Assembly: GCF_012847295.1 (NCBI RefSeq)
Contig: NZ_JABBDY010000004.1
Coordinates: 1-64,000, forward strand
Source of the DNA: Microbacterium sp. MF43
Lineage (GTDB): Bacteria > Actinomycetota > Actinomycetes > Actinomycetales > Microbacteriaceae
DNA: 64,000 nucleotides
Direction: 5' to 3'
Shown here: positions 53,222-60,749 of the stretch, piece by piece
Layout of the letters: every line of letters begins with the position of its first letter
How positions within the stretch are numbered: the stretch's first letter is position 1
Position numbers and translations under genes: made by a program
Notes under the pieces: model-generated
The model's input: the letters and a program-made list of their open reading frames with translations, nothing else
Databases searched by the model: none
Told to the model about the DNA's origin: nothing

Positions 53222-54196
53222 GTGGAGATCGCAACCTCGGAGTCGTTGTCGAGGATCTGGCGACTCGCCCTTGTCGGGGCGGCAACCGCGTTCGCCTGGA
53301 TCGTCCTCGCGCTGCTCCTCGGGTTCGGCTCGGGTGAGGCGCGTGCCGATGATTCGTCGGGCGACAAGGGCCTGTTGGGTGCCGTCAGCTCCGCCGTCGA
53401 CGGCACGGCGTCGACCCTCACGAAGACGGTCACGGCGACGACGTCGACCGTGTCCGAGGTGGTGAACACGGTCGTCGCCGTCGCCCCCGCTCCGGTGCAG
53501 CAGCCGGTACGCGAAGTCGTCACGACGGTCTCGACCGTCGTGACGACCACCAAGCCCGTCACCGAGGTGGTGTCGAGCGGAGTCGTGAGCACGGTGACCA
53601 AGCCCGTCGTCGAGGTCGTGACCGCCGTCCCGATGGTCGGCGAGATCGTCTCGGGAGTCGGCCTGGATGAGGTCGTCACCGACGTGAGCCAGACAGTGGA
53701 CGACACTCTCGGCGGGGTTGCGAAGGCTGTGACGGACGTGGCGTCGACCGTCGGTCGGCCTCCGGCGGGAACGACTCCTCCGCTCCCCGAGGTGCCCGCG
53801 ACGCCCGCGATTCCCACGCCTCCAGTCCTTCCCGAGGGCCCCGCGCCCCGCTCCGTCGACGACCAGCCCGCCGTGTTCGCGTCGCGAGTCGCGGCGACGG
53901 CTGCCGGGGCATCCGTCCACTCTCTCCCGACCGCGTACGAGCTCGGCTCCGCGGTCGCAGCCGCCGTCGCGGCCACCGCCACGCCTCTCGGCACAGCGGG
54001 TTCTCCCGCTTCGGCGGGAGGACTCTGCCCGCCGACCGCTTCTTCCTCGGGACCCGGTGGTGCGGGTTCCGGCGCCTGGGCGCTCGTCGCCATAGGTCCG
54101 CTCGCCGCTCTCCGTGCCTGGGTGCGTCGTGCAGGGCTTGAGGACGAGGACGCGCCTCCGGCGCCCGCAGGATCCACCGACGTCTCCCCTGACTGA
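53222..54196 (+). CDS. Exported Val/Thr-rich surface protein with C-terminal anchor-like helix
   Basis: 324 residues from a GTG at 53222 preceded by GGGAGGTGA. An N-terminal signal (RLALVGAATAFAWIVLALLL, ending GEARA) leads to a low-complexity Val/Thr/Ser region with imperfect repeats (TTVSTVVTTTKPVTEVV, VVSTVTKPVVEVVTAVP) predicted as extended beta or amphipathic structure, a proline-rich linker, and a hydrophobic tail (ALVAIGPLAALRAWVRR) ending in acidic residues. There is no enzyme motif. It is 90 bp upstream of the chaplin-like gene on the same strand, so the two are probably co-expressed as envelope or aerial-surface proteins. Family unknown. Confidence 0.7.
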   Translation: MEIATSESLSRIWRLALVGAATAFAWIVLALLLGFGSGEARADDSSGDKGLLGAVSSAVDGTASTLTKTVTATTSTVSEVVNTVVAVAPAPVQQPVREVVTTVSTVVTTTKPVTEVVSSGVVSTVTKPVVEVVTAVPMVGEIVSGVGLDEVVTDVSQTVDDTLGGVAKAVTDVASTVGRPPAGTTPPLPEVPATPAIPTPPVLPEGPAPRSVDDQPAVFASRVAATAAGASVHSLPTAYELGSAVAAAVAATATPLGTAGSPASAGGLCPPTASSSGPGGAGSGAWALVAIGPLAALRAWVRRAGLEDEDAPPAPAGSTDVSPD

Positions 54197-54286
54197 TCGG
54201 CTCGCTGCCGCCTTCTCATGGCGGCCGAGCATCAGCCGCGCCCCCTCGCGCGCCGCGACATCCATCAGTCAACAAAGGGGAACATC

Positions 54287-55765
54287 ATGCGCACTACTCT
54301 CAAGCGCGCCCTTCTGGGCACGCTCCTGGCCGGCGGCATCACGCTGCTCGGCGCGACGGTCGCCAACGCGGCCGAGACGACGGGAGACGACGGGCTGCTC
54401 GCGGGCACCCAGGCCGTCCTCGACGTCACTCTCCCGGTGACCGTCAGCGGCACTTCGCTTTCGGTCATCGGTGACTCCAGCTCTTCAGACGCCGCGACGG
54501 CGGCACCGGCGCCCGCACCGGCACCGGCTGCCTCCGCCACCACCAGCGGCGACAACGGCACCGCCTCCGGCACCCAGGCGCTCGTCTCGGTATCGGCTCC
54601 GGTCACCGTCTCGGGCAACTCGATCTCGGTGGTCGGGGACAGTTCGTCGACGGATGCCTCGACCGCCGCACCTGCGACGTCGGCGGGCTCCTCCGAGCCC
54701 GCGACGACGTCGGGGGCTGATGGGGTGCTGTCCGGCACCCAAGGCGTGGTCTCGGTGGCCGCTCCGATCACCGTGAGCGGCAACGCCATCTCGGTCGCAG
54801 GTGACTCCGAGAGCACGGATGCCTCCACGGCCCCTGCCGGCGGCTCGAGCGGCTCCTCGGCCGAAGCGACCACCGACGGCGAGGATTCCGTCGCCGGCGG
54901 CACGCAGGTCGTCGCCCCGATCGCTGCGCCGATCGCGGTCGGCGGCAATGCCGTCTCGGTGCTGGGTGACAGCCGCAGCGACGGTGCGTCGACCGGAACG
55001 GCCGGCACCAGCGGCGCAGGCACTGCCGCGGGCGGCACCACCGGCGGCGAGGACTCGATCCTCGGCGGAACCCAGGTGCTCGCTCCCGTCACCGCACCGA
55101 TCACCGCTGGCGGCAACGCCATCTCGGTCCTCGGCGACAGCTCCACCGAAGGGTCCACCACCGCAACCGGCGGCTCGACCGGCGGCACCACCGGCGGCGA
55201 GACCTCCGGCTCCGACGGCGTCCTCGGCGGAACCCAGGTGCTCGCTCCCGTCACCGCACCGATCACCGCCGCCGGCAACGCCGTCTCCGTCATCGGCGAC
55301 AGCACGTCGACGGGTTCCGAGGCGGGACCCGCCCCGGGCGGAACGGGCACGGACGGATCGACGTCGGGAGGTGACTCCGTCCTCGGCGGCACGCAGGTGC
55401 TGGCGCCGATCGATCTGCCGATCACGATCGGCGGCAACGCCATCTCGGTCGTCGGCGACAGCACCACCCGGTCGCCGGTGGTGCCGACCGACCCCACGGA
55501 TCCCACGGACCCGACGGACCCGACGGACCCCACGGACCCGACCGACCCCACGGGTCCGGTGGGTCCCACGACCCCGACGGACCCGACCGACCCCAGCGGT
55601 TCGGGCTCCTCGGGTGGTGACGTCACCGGCTCTCCGGCCGGCGCCGGCGCCGTCACCGCACTGGCCGCGACGGGAGGGATGAGCGCGCTCCCCGTGCTGC
55701 TGCTGAGCATGGTGCTGCTCGCAGTCGGCGCGTTGGCGCTCGTGTCGCGGCGACGCTCCGCGTGA
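54287..55765 (+). CDS. Cell-wall surface protein with seven chaplin-like repeats and LAxTG-type sorting signal
   Basis: 492 residues from the ATG at 54287. Signal peptide LLGTLLAGGITLLGATVANA. Seven repeats follow, each about 37 residues plus a Ser/Thr/Gly-rich spacer, with the consensus GxxGTQVLAPVxxPITxxGNA and ISVxGDSxS; this resembles the hydrophobic chaplin domain (DUF320/ChpA-C) of Streptomyces. A TDPTDPTDP-type run precedes a sorting-like tail: LAATGG, a hydrophobic helix (LPVLLLSMVLLAVGALALV) and RRRS. It is presumably covalently attached by a sortase and forms an amphipathic surface layer. Chaplins in a non-sporulating actinobacterium are unusual; similarity is by pattern and should be verified. 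Confidence 0.75.
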   Translation: MRTTLKRALLGTLLAGGITLLGATVANAAETTGDDGLLAGTQAVLDVTLPVTVSGTSLSVIGDSSSSDAATAAPAPAPAPAASATTSGDNGTASGTQALVSVSAPVTVSGNSISVVGDSSSTDASTAAPATSAGSSEPATTSGADGVLSGTQGVVSVAAPITVSGNAISVAGDSESTDASTAPAGGSSGSSAEATTDGEDSVAGGTQVVAPIAAPIAVGGNAVSVLGDSRSDGASTGTAGTSGAGTAAGGTTGGEDSILGGTQVLAPVTAPITAGGNAISVLGDSSTEGSTTATGGSTGGTTGGETSGSDGVLGGTQVLAPVTAPITAAGNAVSVIGDSTSTGSEAGPAPGGTGTDGSTSGGDSVLGGTQVLAPIDLPITIGGNAISVVGDSTTRSPVVPTDPTDPTDPTDPTDPTDPTDPTGPVGPTTPTDPTDPSGSGSSGGDVTGSPAGAGAVTALAATGGMSALPVLLLSMVLLAVGALALVSRRRSA

Positions 55766-55870
55766 CACTGGGCCGGAGGGACCCCCAGAATCCTTCCGGC
55801 TGACTCCGCGCGAGCGCGGCGGGAGGGCCGTTCCCCACCGGTCCTCCCGCCCCTTCCTCCCTCAGATCCC

Positions 55871-55910
55871 TCACGGAGCGGTCGTCCTGCCTGGAACGAC
55901 CGCTCCGTGA
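55871..55910. terminator. Perfect 15-bp hairpin between convergent surface gene and rplI
   Basis: TCACGGAGCGGTCGT and ACGACCGCTCCGTGA pair perfectly around a ten-base loop. Together with the two GGATGCC hairpins next to it, it probably terminates transcription arriving from both sides. Confidence 0.65.
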
Positions 55911-55929
55911 CTCGAACACGCAGACAAGG

Positions 55930-56014
55930 CGGATGCCGCGAACCATGGGGGCTCGCGGCATCCGTCTGCGCCCGGGAACGACGGATGCCGCGAACCCGAA
56001 GGTCCGCGGCATCC
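55930..56014. terminator. Two consecutive GGATGCCGCG hairpins downstream of rplI
   Basis: CGGATGCCGCGA pairs with TCGCGGCATCCG at 55930-55964, and CGGATGCCGCG with CGCGGCATCCG at about 55982-56013. These hairpins, immediately 3' of rplI (stop at 56032), are probable terminators of the ribosomal operon and also members of the dispersed palindrome family. Confidence 0.65.
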
Positions 56015-56031
56015 GTTCGTGTCTGCGAGAG

Positions 56032-56484
56032 TTACTTCGCGGCGACCACCTGCAGGGTGATCACGGCGGTGAGGTCGTCGCGAAGACGGACCGTCGCCTC
56101 GTGCTCGCCCACCGACTTGATCGGCGAGGTGATGTGGATCTTGCGCTTGTCGAGCTCGCCCAGGCCGGCAGCCTTGACGGCGTCGGCGACGGCCTCGGTC
56201 TTCACCGAGCCGAACAGGCGGCCCTCGGCGCCGGCCTTCACGGCCAGGCGCACCTTGTTCGCCTCGAGGGCGTCCTTGAGCGCGACGGCCTCTTCGTGGT
56301 CGTGGATCGCGCGGGCGTCGCGGGCGGCGCGGATCGACGCCACCTGCTTCTCGCCGCCACGGGTCCACGCCACAGCGAAGCCCTGGGGGATGAGGTAGTT
56401 GCGGGCGTACCCGTTCTTGACCTCGACCACGTCACCGGCGCTACCGAGCCCGGCGACCTCATTCGTGAGAATCAGCTTTGCCAT
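56032..56484 (-). CDS. rplI: 50S ribosomal protein L9
   Basis: 150 residues. The N-terminal L9 signature is intact: [38 protein letters not shown], with the C-terminal domain [16 protein letters not shown] and [21 protein letters not shown]9 binds 23S rRNA near the L1 stalk. It is the last gene of rpsF-ssb-rpsR-rplI, 11 bp after rpsR. Confidence 0.97.
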   Translation of the reverse strand: MAKLILTNEVAGLGSAGDVVEVKNGYARNYLIPQGFAVAWTRGGEKQVASIRAARDARAIHDHEEAVALKDALEANKVRLAVKAGAEGRLFGSVKTEAVADAVKAAGLGELDKRKIHITSPIKSVGEHEATVRLRDDLTAVITLQVVAAK

Positions 56485-56495
56485 TGCGGTGCTCC

Positions 56496-56750
56496 TTAGC
56501 GGCCAGCGCCGGCGTAGGGCAGGAGCGCCATCTCGCGCGCGTTCTTGATCGCCTTGGCGATCAGACGCTGCTCCTGCACCGAGACACCGGTGATACGACG
56601 GGCACGGATCTTGCCGCGCTCCGAGATGAACTTGCGAAGGGTGGCGACGTCCTTGTAGTCGATGACGCCGACACGGATCGCCTTCGCGGGGGCCGCGTTC
56701 TTCGCGCCCTTCCGCGGCTTCCGGCGGTCGCCGGTTGCCTTTCCAGCCAT
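56496..56750 (-). CDS. rpsR: 30S ribosomal protein S18
   Basis: 84 residues: [40 protein letters not shown] and [12 protein letters not shown] are the family core, after a basic N-terminal extension ([17 protein letters not shown]) common in actinobacteria. No CxxC zinc pair is present, so this is the zinc-independent (C-) form, as expected when a zinc-independent paralogue exists or zinc is spared. Confidence 0.97.
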   Translation of the reverse strand: MAGKATGDRRKPRKGAKNAAPAKAIRVGVIDYKDVATLRKFISERGKIRARRITGVSVQEQRLIAKAIKNAREMALLPYAGAGR

Positions 56751-56773
56751 GGTGTTTCCTTTACATCAAGAGG

Positions 56774-56796
56774 GGATGCCTCGGCCCGAGGCATCC
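56774..56796. repeat. Palindrome GGATGCCTCGG-CCGAGGCATCC inside the ribosomal operon
   Basis: The hairpin sits in the 63-bp ssb-rpsR gap. As an intra-operon structure it may attenuate or stabilise the mRNA, or be simply another copy of the dispersed palindrome. Confidence 0.55.
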
Positions 56797-56813
56797 GGAA
56801 TCTGTTTCTGAGA

Positions 56814-57320
56814 TCAGAACGGGGTGTCGTCGCCGTAGGCGCCCGGGGCAGCCCAGGCGTCTCCGCCACCGGCGGCGCCGGCGTTCGACGAACCGGGGGT
56901 CGACCACGGCTCGTCGGCGACCTGCGCCTGACCGCCGCGCGACTGACCGCCGCCGCCCGCCGCGCGCGTGACCTGGGCGGTCGCGTAGCGGAGCGAGGGG
57001 CCGATCTCATCGACCTCGAGCTCGATGGCGGTGCGCTTCTCGCCCTCGCGCGTCTCGTAGGAACGCTGCTTGAGGCGACCGGTCGCGATGACGCGGGAGC
57101 CCTTCGTCAGCGAGCCCGCGACGTGCTCGGCGAACTCGCGCCACACGCTCGCGCGGAGGAACAGCGCTTCGCCGTCCTTCCACTCGTTGGCCTGGCGGTC
57201 GAAGTTGCGCGGCGTCGAAGCGATCGTGAAGTTCGCGACGGGGAGACCGTTCTGCGTGTAGCGCAGCTCGGGATCAGCCGTGAGGTTTCCCACGACGGTG
57301 ATGATCGTCTCGCCGGCCAT
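56814..57320 (-). CDS. ssb: Single-stranded DNA-binding protein
   Basis: 168 residues. The OB-fold starts [20 protein letters not shown], followed by [20 protein letters not shown] and [20 protein letters not shown]; the C-terminal linker is Gly/Ala-rich and ends in the conserved acidic tip YGDDTPF that recruits replication proteins. The length and the linker fit actinobacterial SSB encoded between rpsF and rpsR. Confidence 0.96.
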   Translation of the reverse strand: MAGETIITVVGNLTADPELRYTQNGLPVANFTIASTPRNFDRQANEWKDGEALFLRASVWREFAEHVAGSLTKGSRVIATGRLKQRSYETREGEKRTAIELEVDEIGPSLRYATAQVTRAAGGGGQSRGGQAQVADEPWSTPGSSNAGAAGGGDAWAAPGAYGDDTPF

Positions 57321-57325
57321 CGTCG

Positions 57326-57709
57326 TTACGCGTCCTGCTTCGCGGGCTTCGCGGGACGGGCGGCCTTGCGGGCAGCCTTCTCGTCGGCGCGCTGCTTCTC
57401 GGATGCGATCATCGCGATCGCCTCTTCGGCGCGGAGCACCTTGGTGCGCATGACCAGCTCGCTGAGGTTCAGCTGGCGGTCGAGCTCCTGGGTGGCAGCG
57501 CTCGTGGCGGTGAAGTTCACGACGGCGTAGACGCCTTCGGTCTTCTTCTGGATCTCGTAGGCGAGACGGCGGCGACCCCAGATGTCGACGTTGTCGATCG
57601 AGCCACCATCAGCGGTGATGACCTTCAGGAACTTGTCGAGGTTCGGGGCGACCTGGCGCTCATCGATCTCAGGGCTCAGGATGACCATGAGTTCGTACTG
57701 GTGCGTCAC
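57326..57709 (-). CDS. rpsF: 30S ribosomal protein S6
   Basis: 127 residues from a GTG at 57709 with a strong AGGAGGTGG site. The sequence [60 protein letters not shown] and [14 protein letters not shown] is typical; a lysine/alanine-rich tail ([17 protein letters not shown]) follows. S6 pairs with S18 on the 30S platform, which explains co-transcription with rpsR. Confidence 0.96.
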   Translation of the reverse strand: MTHQYELMVILSPEIDERQVAPNLDKFLKVITADGGSIDNVDIWGRRRLAYEIQKKTEGVYAVVNFTATSAATQELDRQLNLSELVMRTKVLRAEEAIAMIASEKQRADEKAARKAARPAKPAKQDA

Positions 57710-57736
57710 TAACCCACCTCCTTCGGACTTGAACGG

Positions 57737-57757
57737 CTGTCGGGCATTTCCCGGCAG
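57737..57757 (-). promoter_or_regulatory. Leader hairpin upstream of rpsF, candidate S6:S18 autoregulatory element
   Basis: On the minus strand CTGCCGGG-AAATG-CCCGACAG forms a short stem with one internal mismatch about 30 bases before the start codon. S6:S18 is known to repress its own operon by binding such a leader in several bacteria. The match here is only suggestive. A -10-like TACCAT is about 70 bases further upstream. Confidence 0.3.
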
Positions 57758-57838
57758 CAGGAGGGTGTGTTGCACGTCATCCGCGGAGTGCGCACAGGGG
57801 CGCGGGCGGACAACCCTCCTATGGTACCGGATGCCCGG

Positions 57839-59026
57839 TCACCGGCCGAATCCAGGCATCCGGGTCTCGTCGGCGAGCAGTCGCAGCACCCACTCCCTGT
57901 CGGCATCGGGCCCGGGAGGTGCGGTCGCATAGGCGGGCGGGCTGGCCGAGAAGGAGATCGGATGCCGCACCCCGGCCACCCGCCCATCGGCGGCGGTGAC
58001 CACGGGGTCGGGCCCGAGGGTGCGCGCTCGCTCGAACGCCTCGCCCACGTCCAGGACGGGTGCACACGGCACCCCCTCCGCGGCGAGCAGCGCCTCCCAT
58101 TCCGCTGCCGGTCGCTCGGCGAATGCGCTCTCGAGGAGCGGGCGGAGATCGTCACGGTTCGCGCTCCGGTCGGGTGCCCGCCGGAAGCGCTCATCATCCG
58201 CGAGCGGGCCGATGCCGAGCGCGCGGCACAGCCGTGCGAACTGGCGATCGTTGCCGACGGCCACGACGAGCTCGGCGTCCGCGGTGGGGAAGGGGCCATA
58301 GGGATAGATGCTCGGATGGTCGTTCCCGCGGCGTCCGGGCACGACCTCAGCGAACGCGTAGGCGCCGGACTGGTTCACGAGCGCGGAGAGCGCGGACGAC
58401 AGGAGGTTCACCTCGACCCGCTGCCCTTCGCCGGTGATATCGCGGTGGCGCAGCGCCGCCACCGCCCCCAGCCCGGCGTGCAGCCCGGTGACGACGTCGA
58501 CGATCGCGACTCCGGCTTTCGTCGGCGGACCGTCCGGCGCCCCCGTCACACTCATCAGTCCCGACAGCGCCTGGGCCAGGATGTCGTAACCGGGCAGGGC
58601 GGAGTCGGCGCCGAAGCCGGTGATCGAGACGTAGACGACGCCGGGGTTCGAGGAGCGCACGGCGTCGTAGTCCAGCCCGAAGCGCTCGAGCCCGCCGGGC
58701 TTGAAGTTCTCGACGACGACATCGGCGCGCGCGGCGAGCGCTCGCGCCGTCTCGAGGTCGTCGGTCTCGTCGAAGTCGAGCGTGATCGCGCGCTTGTTGC
58801 GGTTCACCGAGAGGAAGTAGGTGGCCTGCCCGTCGCGGGCCGGCGGAGTCCAGTGCCGGGTCTCATCCCCGTCGGGGCCTTCGACCTTCACGACCGTCGC
58901 GCCGAGATCGGCGAGCAGCATCGTGCAGTACGGCCCGGCGAGCACGCGAGAGAAATCGGCGACCAGCACGCCGGAGAGCGGGCCCGTCGCGGGCCGGTTC
59001 GTCTCGCCGCTCCGCTCCTCGCTCAA
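57839..59026 (-). CDS. Class III (CaiB/BaiF) CoA-transferase
   Basis: 395 residues. The N-terminus has LSGVLVADFSRVLAGPYCTM, LLADLGATVVKVEGPDGDET and YFLSVNRNKRAITLDFDE; the catalytic Asp lies in GYDILAQALSGLMSVTG, followed by EVNLLSSALSALVN. A TTG at 59026 is the only plausible start in frame, with GGAGC nearby, so the exact N-terminus is uncertain. The gene lies 67 bp downstream of a glutaryl-CoA-dehydrogenase-type gene on the same strand; in mammals and many bacteria the same pairing (SUGCT and GCDH) activates and degrades glutarate. Confidence 0.88.
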   Translation of the reverse strand: MSEERSGETNRPATGPLSGVLVADFSRVLAGPYCTMLLADLGATVVKVEGPDGDETRHWTPPARDGQATYFLSVNRNKRAITLDFDETDDLETARALAARADVVVENFKPGGLERFGLDYDAVRSSNPGVVYVSITGFGADSALPGYDILAQALSGLMSVTGAPDGPPTKAGVAIVDVVTGLHAGLGAVAALRHRDITGEGQRVEVNLLSSALSALVNQSGAYAFAEVVPGRRGNDHPSIYPYGPFPTADAELVVAVGNDRQFARLCRALGIGPLADDERFRRAPDRSANRDDLRPLLESAFAERPAAEWEALLAAEGVPCAPVLDVGEAFERARTLGPDPVVTAADGRVAGVRHPISFSASPPAYATAPPGPDADREWVLRLLADETRMPGFGR

Positions 59027-59093
59027 CGACCGGCGCCTCTCTCCGCGCTCGTCGAGCGAGCGAAGCGAGACGAAACGCTCGCTCCTCCTGTGC

Positions 59094-60287
59094 TCACCGG
59101 AACGCTCCGATGCCGGTGAGGTGCTGGCCGAGGATCAGCGTGTGCACCTCGTCGGTGCCCTCGTAGGTGCGCACCGACTCGAGGTTGGCCGCGTGCCGGA
59201 TCGGCGGGTTCTCGAGCAGCACCCCGTCGCCGCCGAGGATCGTGCGCGCCTCCCGCGCGATCGCGATCGCCTCGCGCACGTTGTTGAGCTTGCCGAGCGA
59301 CACCTGCTCCGGCCGTAGCGTGCCGGCGTCCTTCGCGCGGCCGATCTGCAGAGCCAGCAGCGCCCCCTTCTGCAGCTCGACCACCATGTCGACGAGCTTC
59401 TGCTGCGTGAGCTGGAATCCTGCGATCGGGCGTCCGAACTGCTCTCGCCGCAGCGCGTGGCGCAGCGCCGACTCATAGCTGTCCCGCGCCGCGCCGAGCG
59501 CCCCCCATACGATCCCGTAGCGCGCCTCGTTGAGGGCGGCGAACGGACCGCGCAGTCCTCGGGCTTCGGGCAGGACCGCGGATGCCGGCAGCCGCACGCC
59601 ATCGAACGTGAGCCCCGTCTGGATCGAGGCGCGCATCGACCCCTTCGGCTCGAGCACCGTGGCCGCGAAGCCCGGGGCATCCGCCGGGACGACGAACCCG
59701 CGCACGCCCTCGTCGGTCTGCGCCCACACCACGACGAGCTGGGCGATCGTCGCCAAGCCGATCCACCGCTTGGCGCCGTCGAGAACCCAGTCGCCGCCGT
59801 CGCGGCGCGCGAAGGTCCTCATGCTCGACGGGTCCGACCCCGCCGTCGGCTCGGTGAGCCCGAAGGCCCCGATCACCTCGCCGGCGGCCATGCGCGGGAG
59901 CCACTCCTGCTTCTGCGCCTCGGATCCCCACCGGTGGATCGAGCCCATGGCGAGCGAACCCTGCACCGACACGAACGTGCGCAGTCCGGAGTCTCCGGCT
60001 TCGAGCTCGAGCGCGGCAAGACCGTATTCGACGGCGCTGCGGCCGGGGCATCCGTACCCCTTCAGCGTCATGCCGAGCACGCCCAGCTCGCCGAACGCGG
60101 GCGCGAGCTCGGCGGGGAAGTGCGCACGATCGAACCAGTCGGCGATGTGAGGCCGGATCTCGGCGTCGACGAATGCGCGCACGCGGTCGCGGGTCGCGCG
60201 CTCATCCCCGGTGAGCAGCGCGTCGAGGCCGAGAATGTCGGATGCCTCGCGCAACGCCTCGAGATCGTCGGGGTTCCTCGGCTCCAT
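59094..60287 (-). CDS. Glutaryl-CoA dehydrogenase-type acyl-CoA dehydrogenase
   Basis: 397 residues from the ATG at 60287, preceded by a strong GAGGAGG. Family motifs are VFVSVQGSLAM-like TFVSVQGSLAMGSIHRWGSE, FGLTEPTAGSDPSSMRTFAR, GAKRWIGLATIAQLVVVWAQ, RREQFGRPIAGFQLTQQKLV and EVHTLILGQHLTG with the catalytic glutamate in YEGTDEV. This pattern is that of glutaryl-CoA dehydrogenases, which oxidise and decarboxylate glutaryl-CoA to crotonyl-CoA using FAD. Coupling to the CoA-transferase suggests glutarate, lysine or tryptophan catabolism. Confidence 0.88.
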   Translation of the reverse strand: MEPRNPDDLEALREASDILGLDALLTGDERATRDRVRAFVDAEIRPHIADWFDRAHFPAELAPAFGELGVLGMTLKGYGCPGRSAVEYGLAALELEAGDSGLRTFVSVQGSLAMGSIHRWGSEAQKQEWLPRMAAGEVIGAFGLTEPTAGSDPSSMRTFARRDGGDWVLDGAKRWIGLATIAQLVVVWAQTDEGVRGFVVPADAPGFAATVLEPKGSMRASIQTGLTFDGVRLPASAVLPEARGLRGPFAALNEARYGIVWGALGAARDSYESALRHALRREQFGRPIAGFQLTQQKLVDMVVELQKGALLALQIGRAKDAGTLRPEQVSLGKLNNVREAIAIAREARTILGGDGVLLENPPIRHAANLESVRTYEGTDEVHTLILGQHLTGIGAFR

Positions 60288-60474
60288 CGCGTGCCTCCTC
60301 AGGGTCTTCTGCCATTGTGCCCGGCCGCCGGGCTGCACACTGTCGGCGATCCGGCGCCCGTCCGGAGGAAGAGTCCGGCCCCCGGACCGCCGCCGACCAC
60401 CCCCGCCTCCGCCCCACCGCACCGCGCACGCGCGCACGCCGCCCGCCCGCGCGCCCGCCCGCCCGCCCGCGCGA

Positions 60475-60545
60475 GCACAACTCCTTCCAGAAGGCTGCGG
60501 CAACGGCCGCAGCCGGCGCGGCCCGGCGTTCAGAAGGAGTTGTGC
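60475..60545. repeat. Inverted-repeat element, copy 1
   Basis: GCACAACTCCTTC at the left pairs with GAAGGAGTTGTGC at the right, enclosing an inner palindrome GGCTGCGGCAACGGCCGCAG. The RNA would form a long two-part stem-loop. A near-identical second copy lies 151 bp away, including the same GCACACCCCCGCCCCCGCCG flank, so the unit has been duplicated. Confidence 0.8.
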
Positions 60546-60625
60546 GCACACCCCCGCCCCCGCCGGTCACCCACCACCCCCGCCCACCGAACCACCCACC
60601 GCACCGCCGCCCCACCGCGCAGCGA

Positions 60626-60696
60626 GCACAACTCCTCCCCGAGGGCTGCGGCAACGGCCGCAGCCAGCGCGGCCGGGCGTTCAGAAGGAGTTGTGC
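60626..60696. repeat. Inverted-repeat element, copy 2
   Basis: Same layout as copy 1, with CTCCCC replacing CTTCC and slight changes in the inner loop, so the left arm now has mismatches to the right arm. Conserved flanks extend about 40 bp beyond the element. Confidence 0.8.
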
Positions 60697-60749
60697 GCAC
60701 ACCCCCGCCCCCGCCGGTCACCCACCACCCCCGCCGGTAGCGTGGGGCC

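Larger units (their letters stand above)
60288..60749. other. Divergent intergenic region with two imperfect inverted-repeat units
   Basis: This 462-bp gap contains no gene. It holds two copies of a ~71-bp element at 60475-60545 and 60626-60696, bounded by GCACAACTCC and GGAGTTGTGC, and a C/G-rich homopurine-homopyrimidine stretch of CCCGCC repeats between and around them. The promoter of the dehydrogenase lies at its left end. Confidence 0.6.

Noticed and set aside
55490-55560. CRISPR-like or DNA repeat in the ACGGACCCC stretch
   Set aside because: It is the in-frame codon repeat encoding Thr-Asp-Pro in the surface protein, with no spacers.
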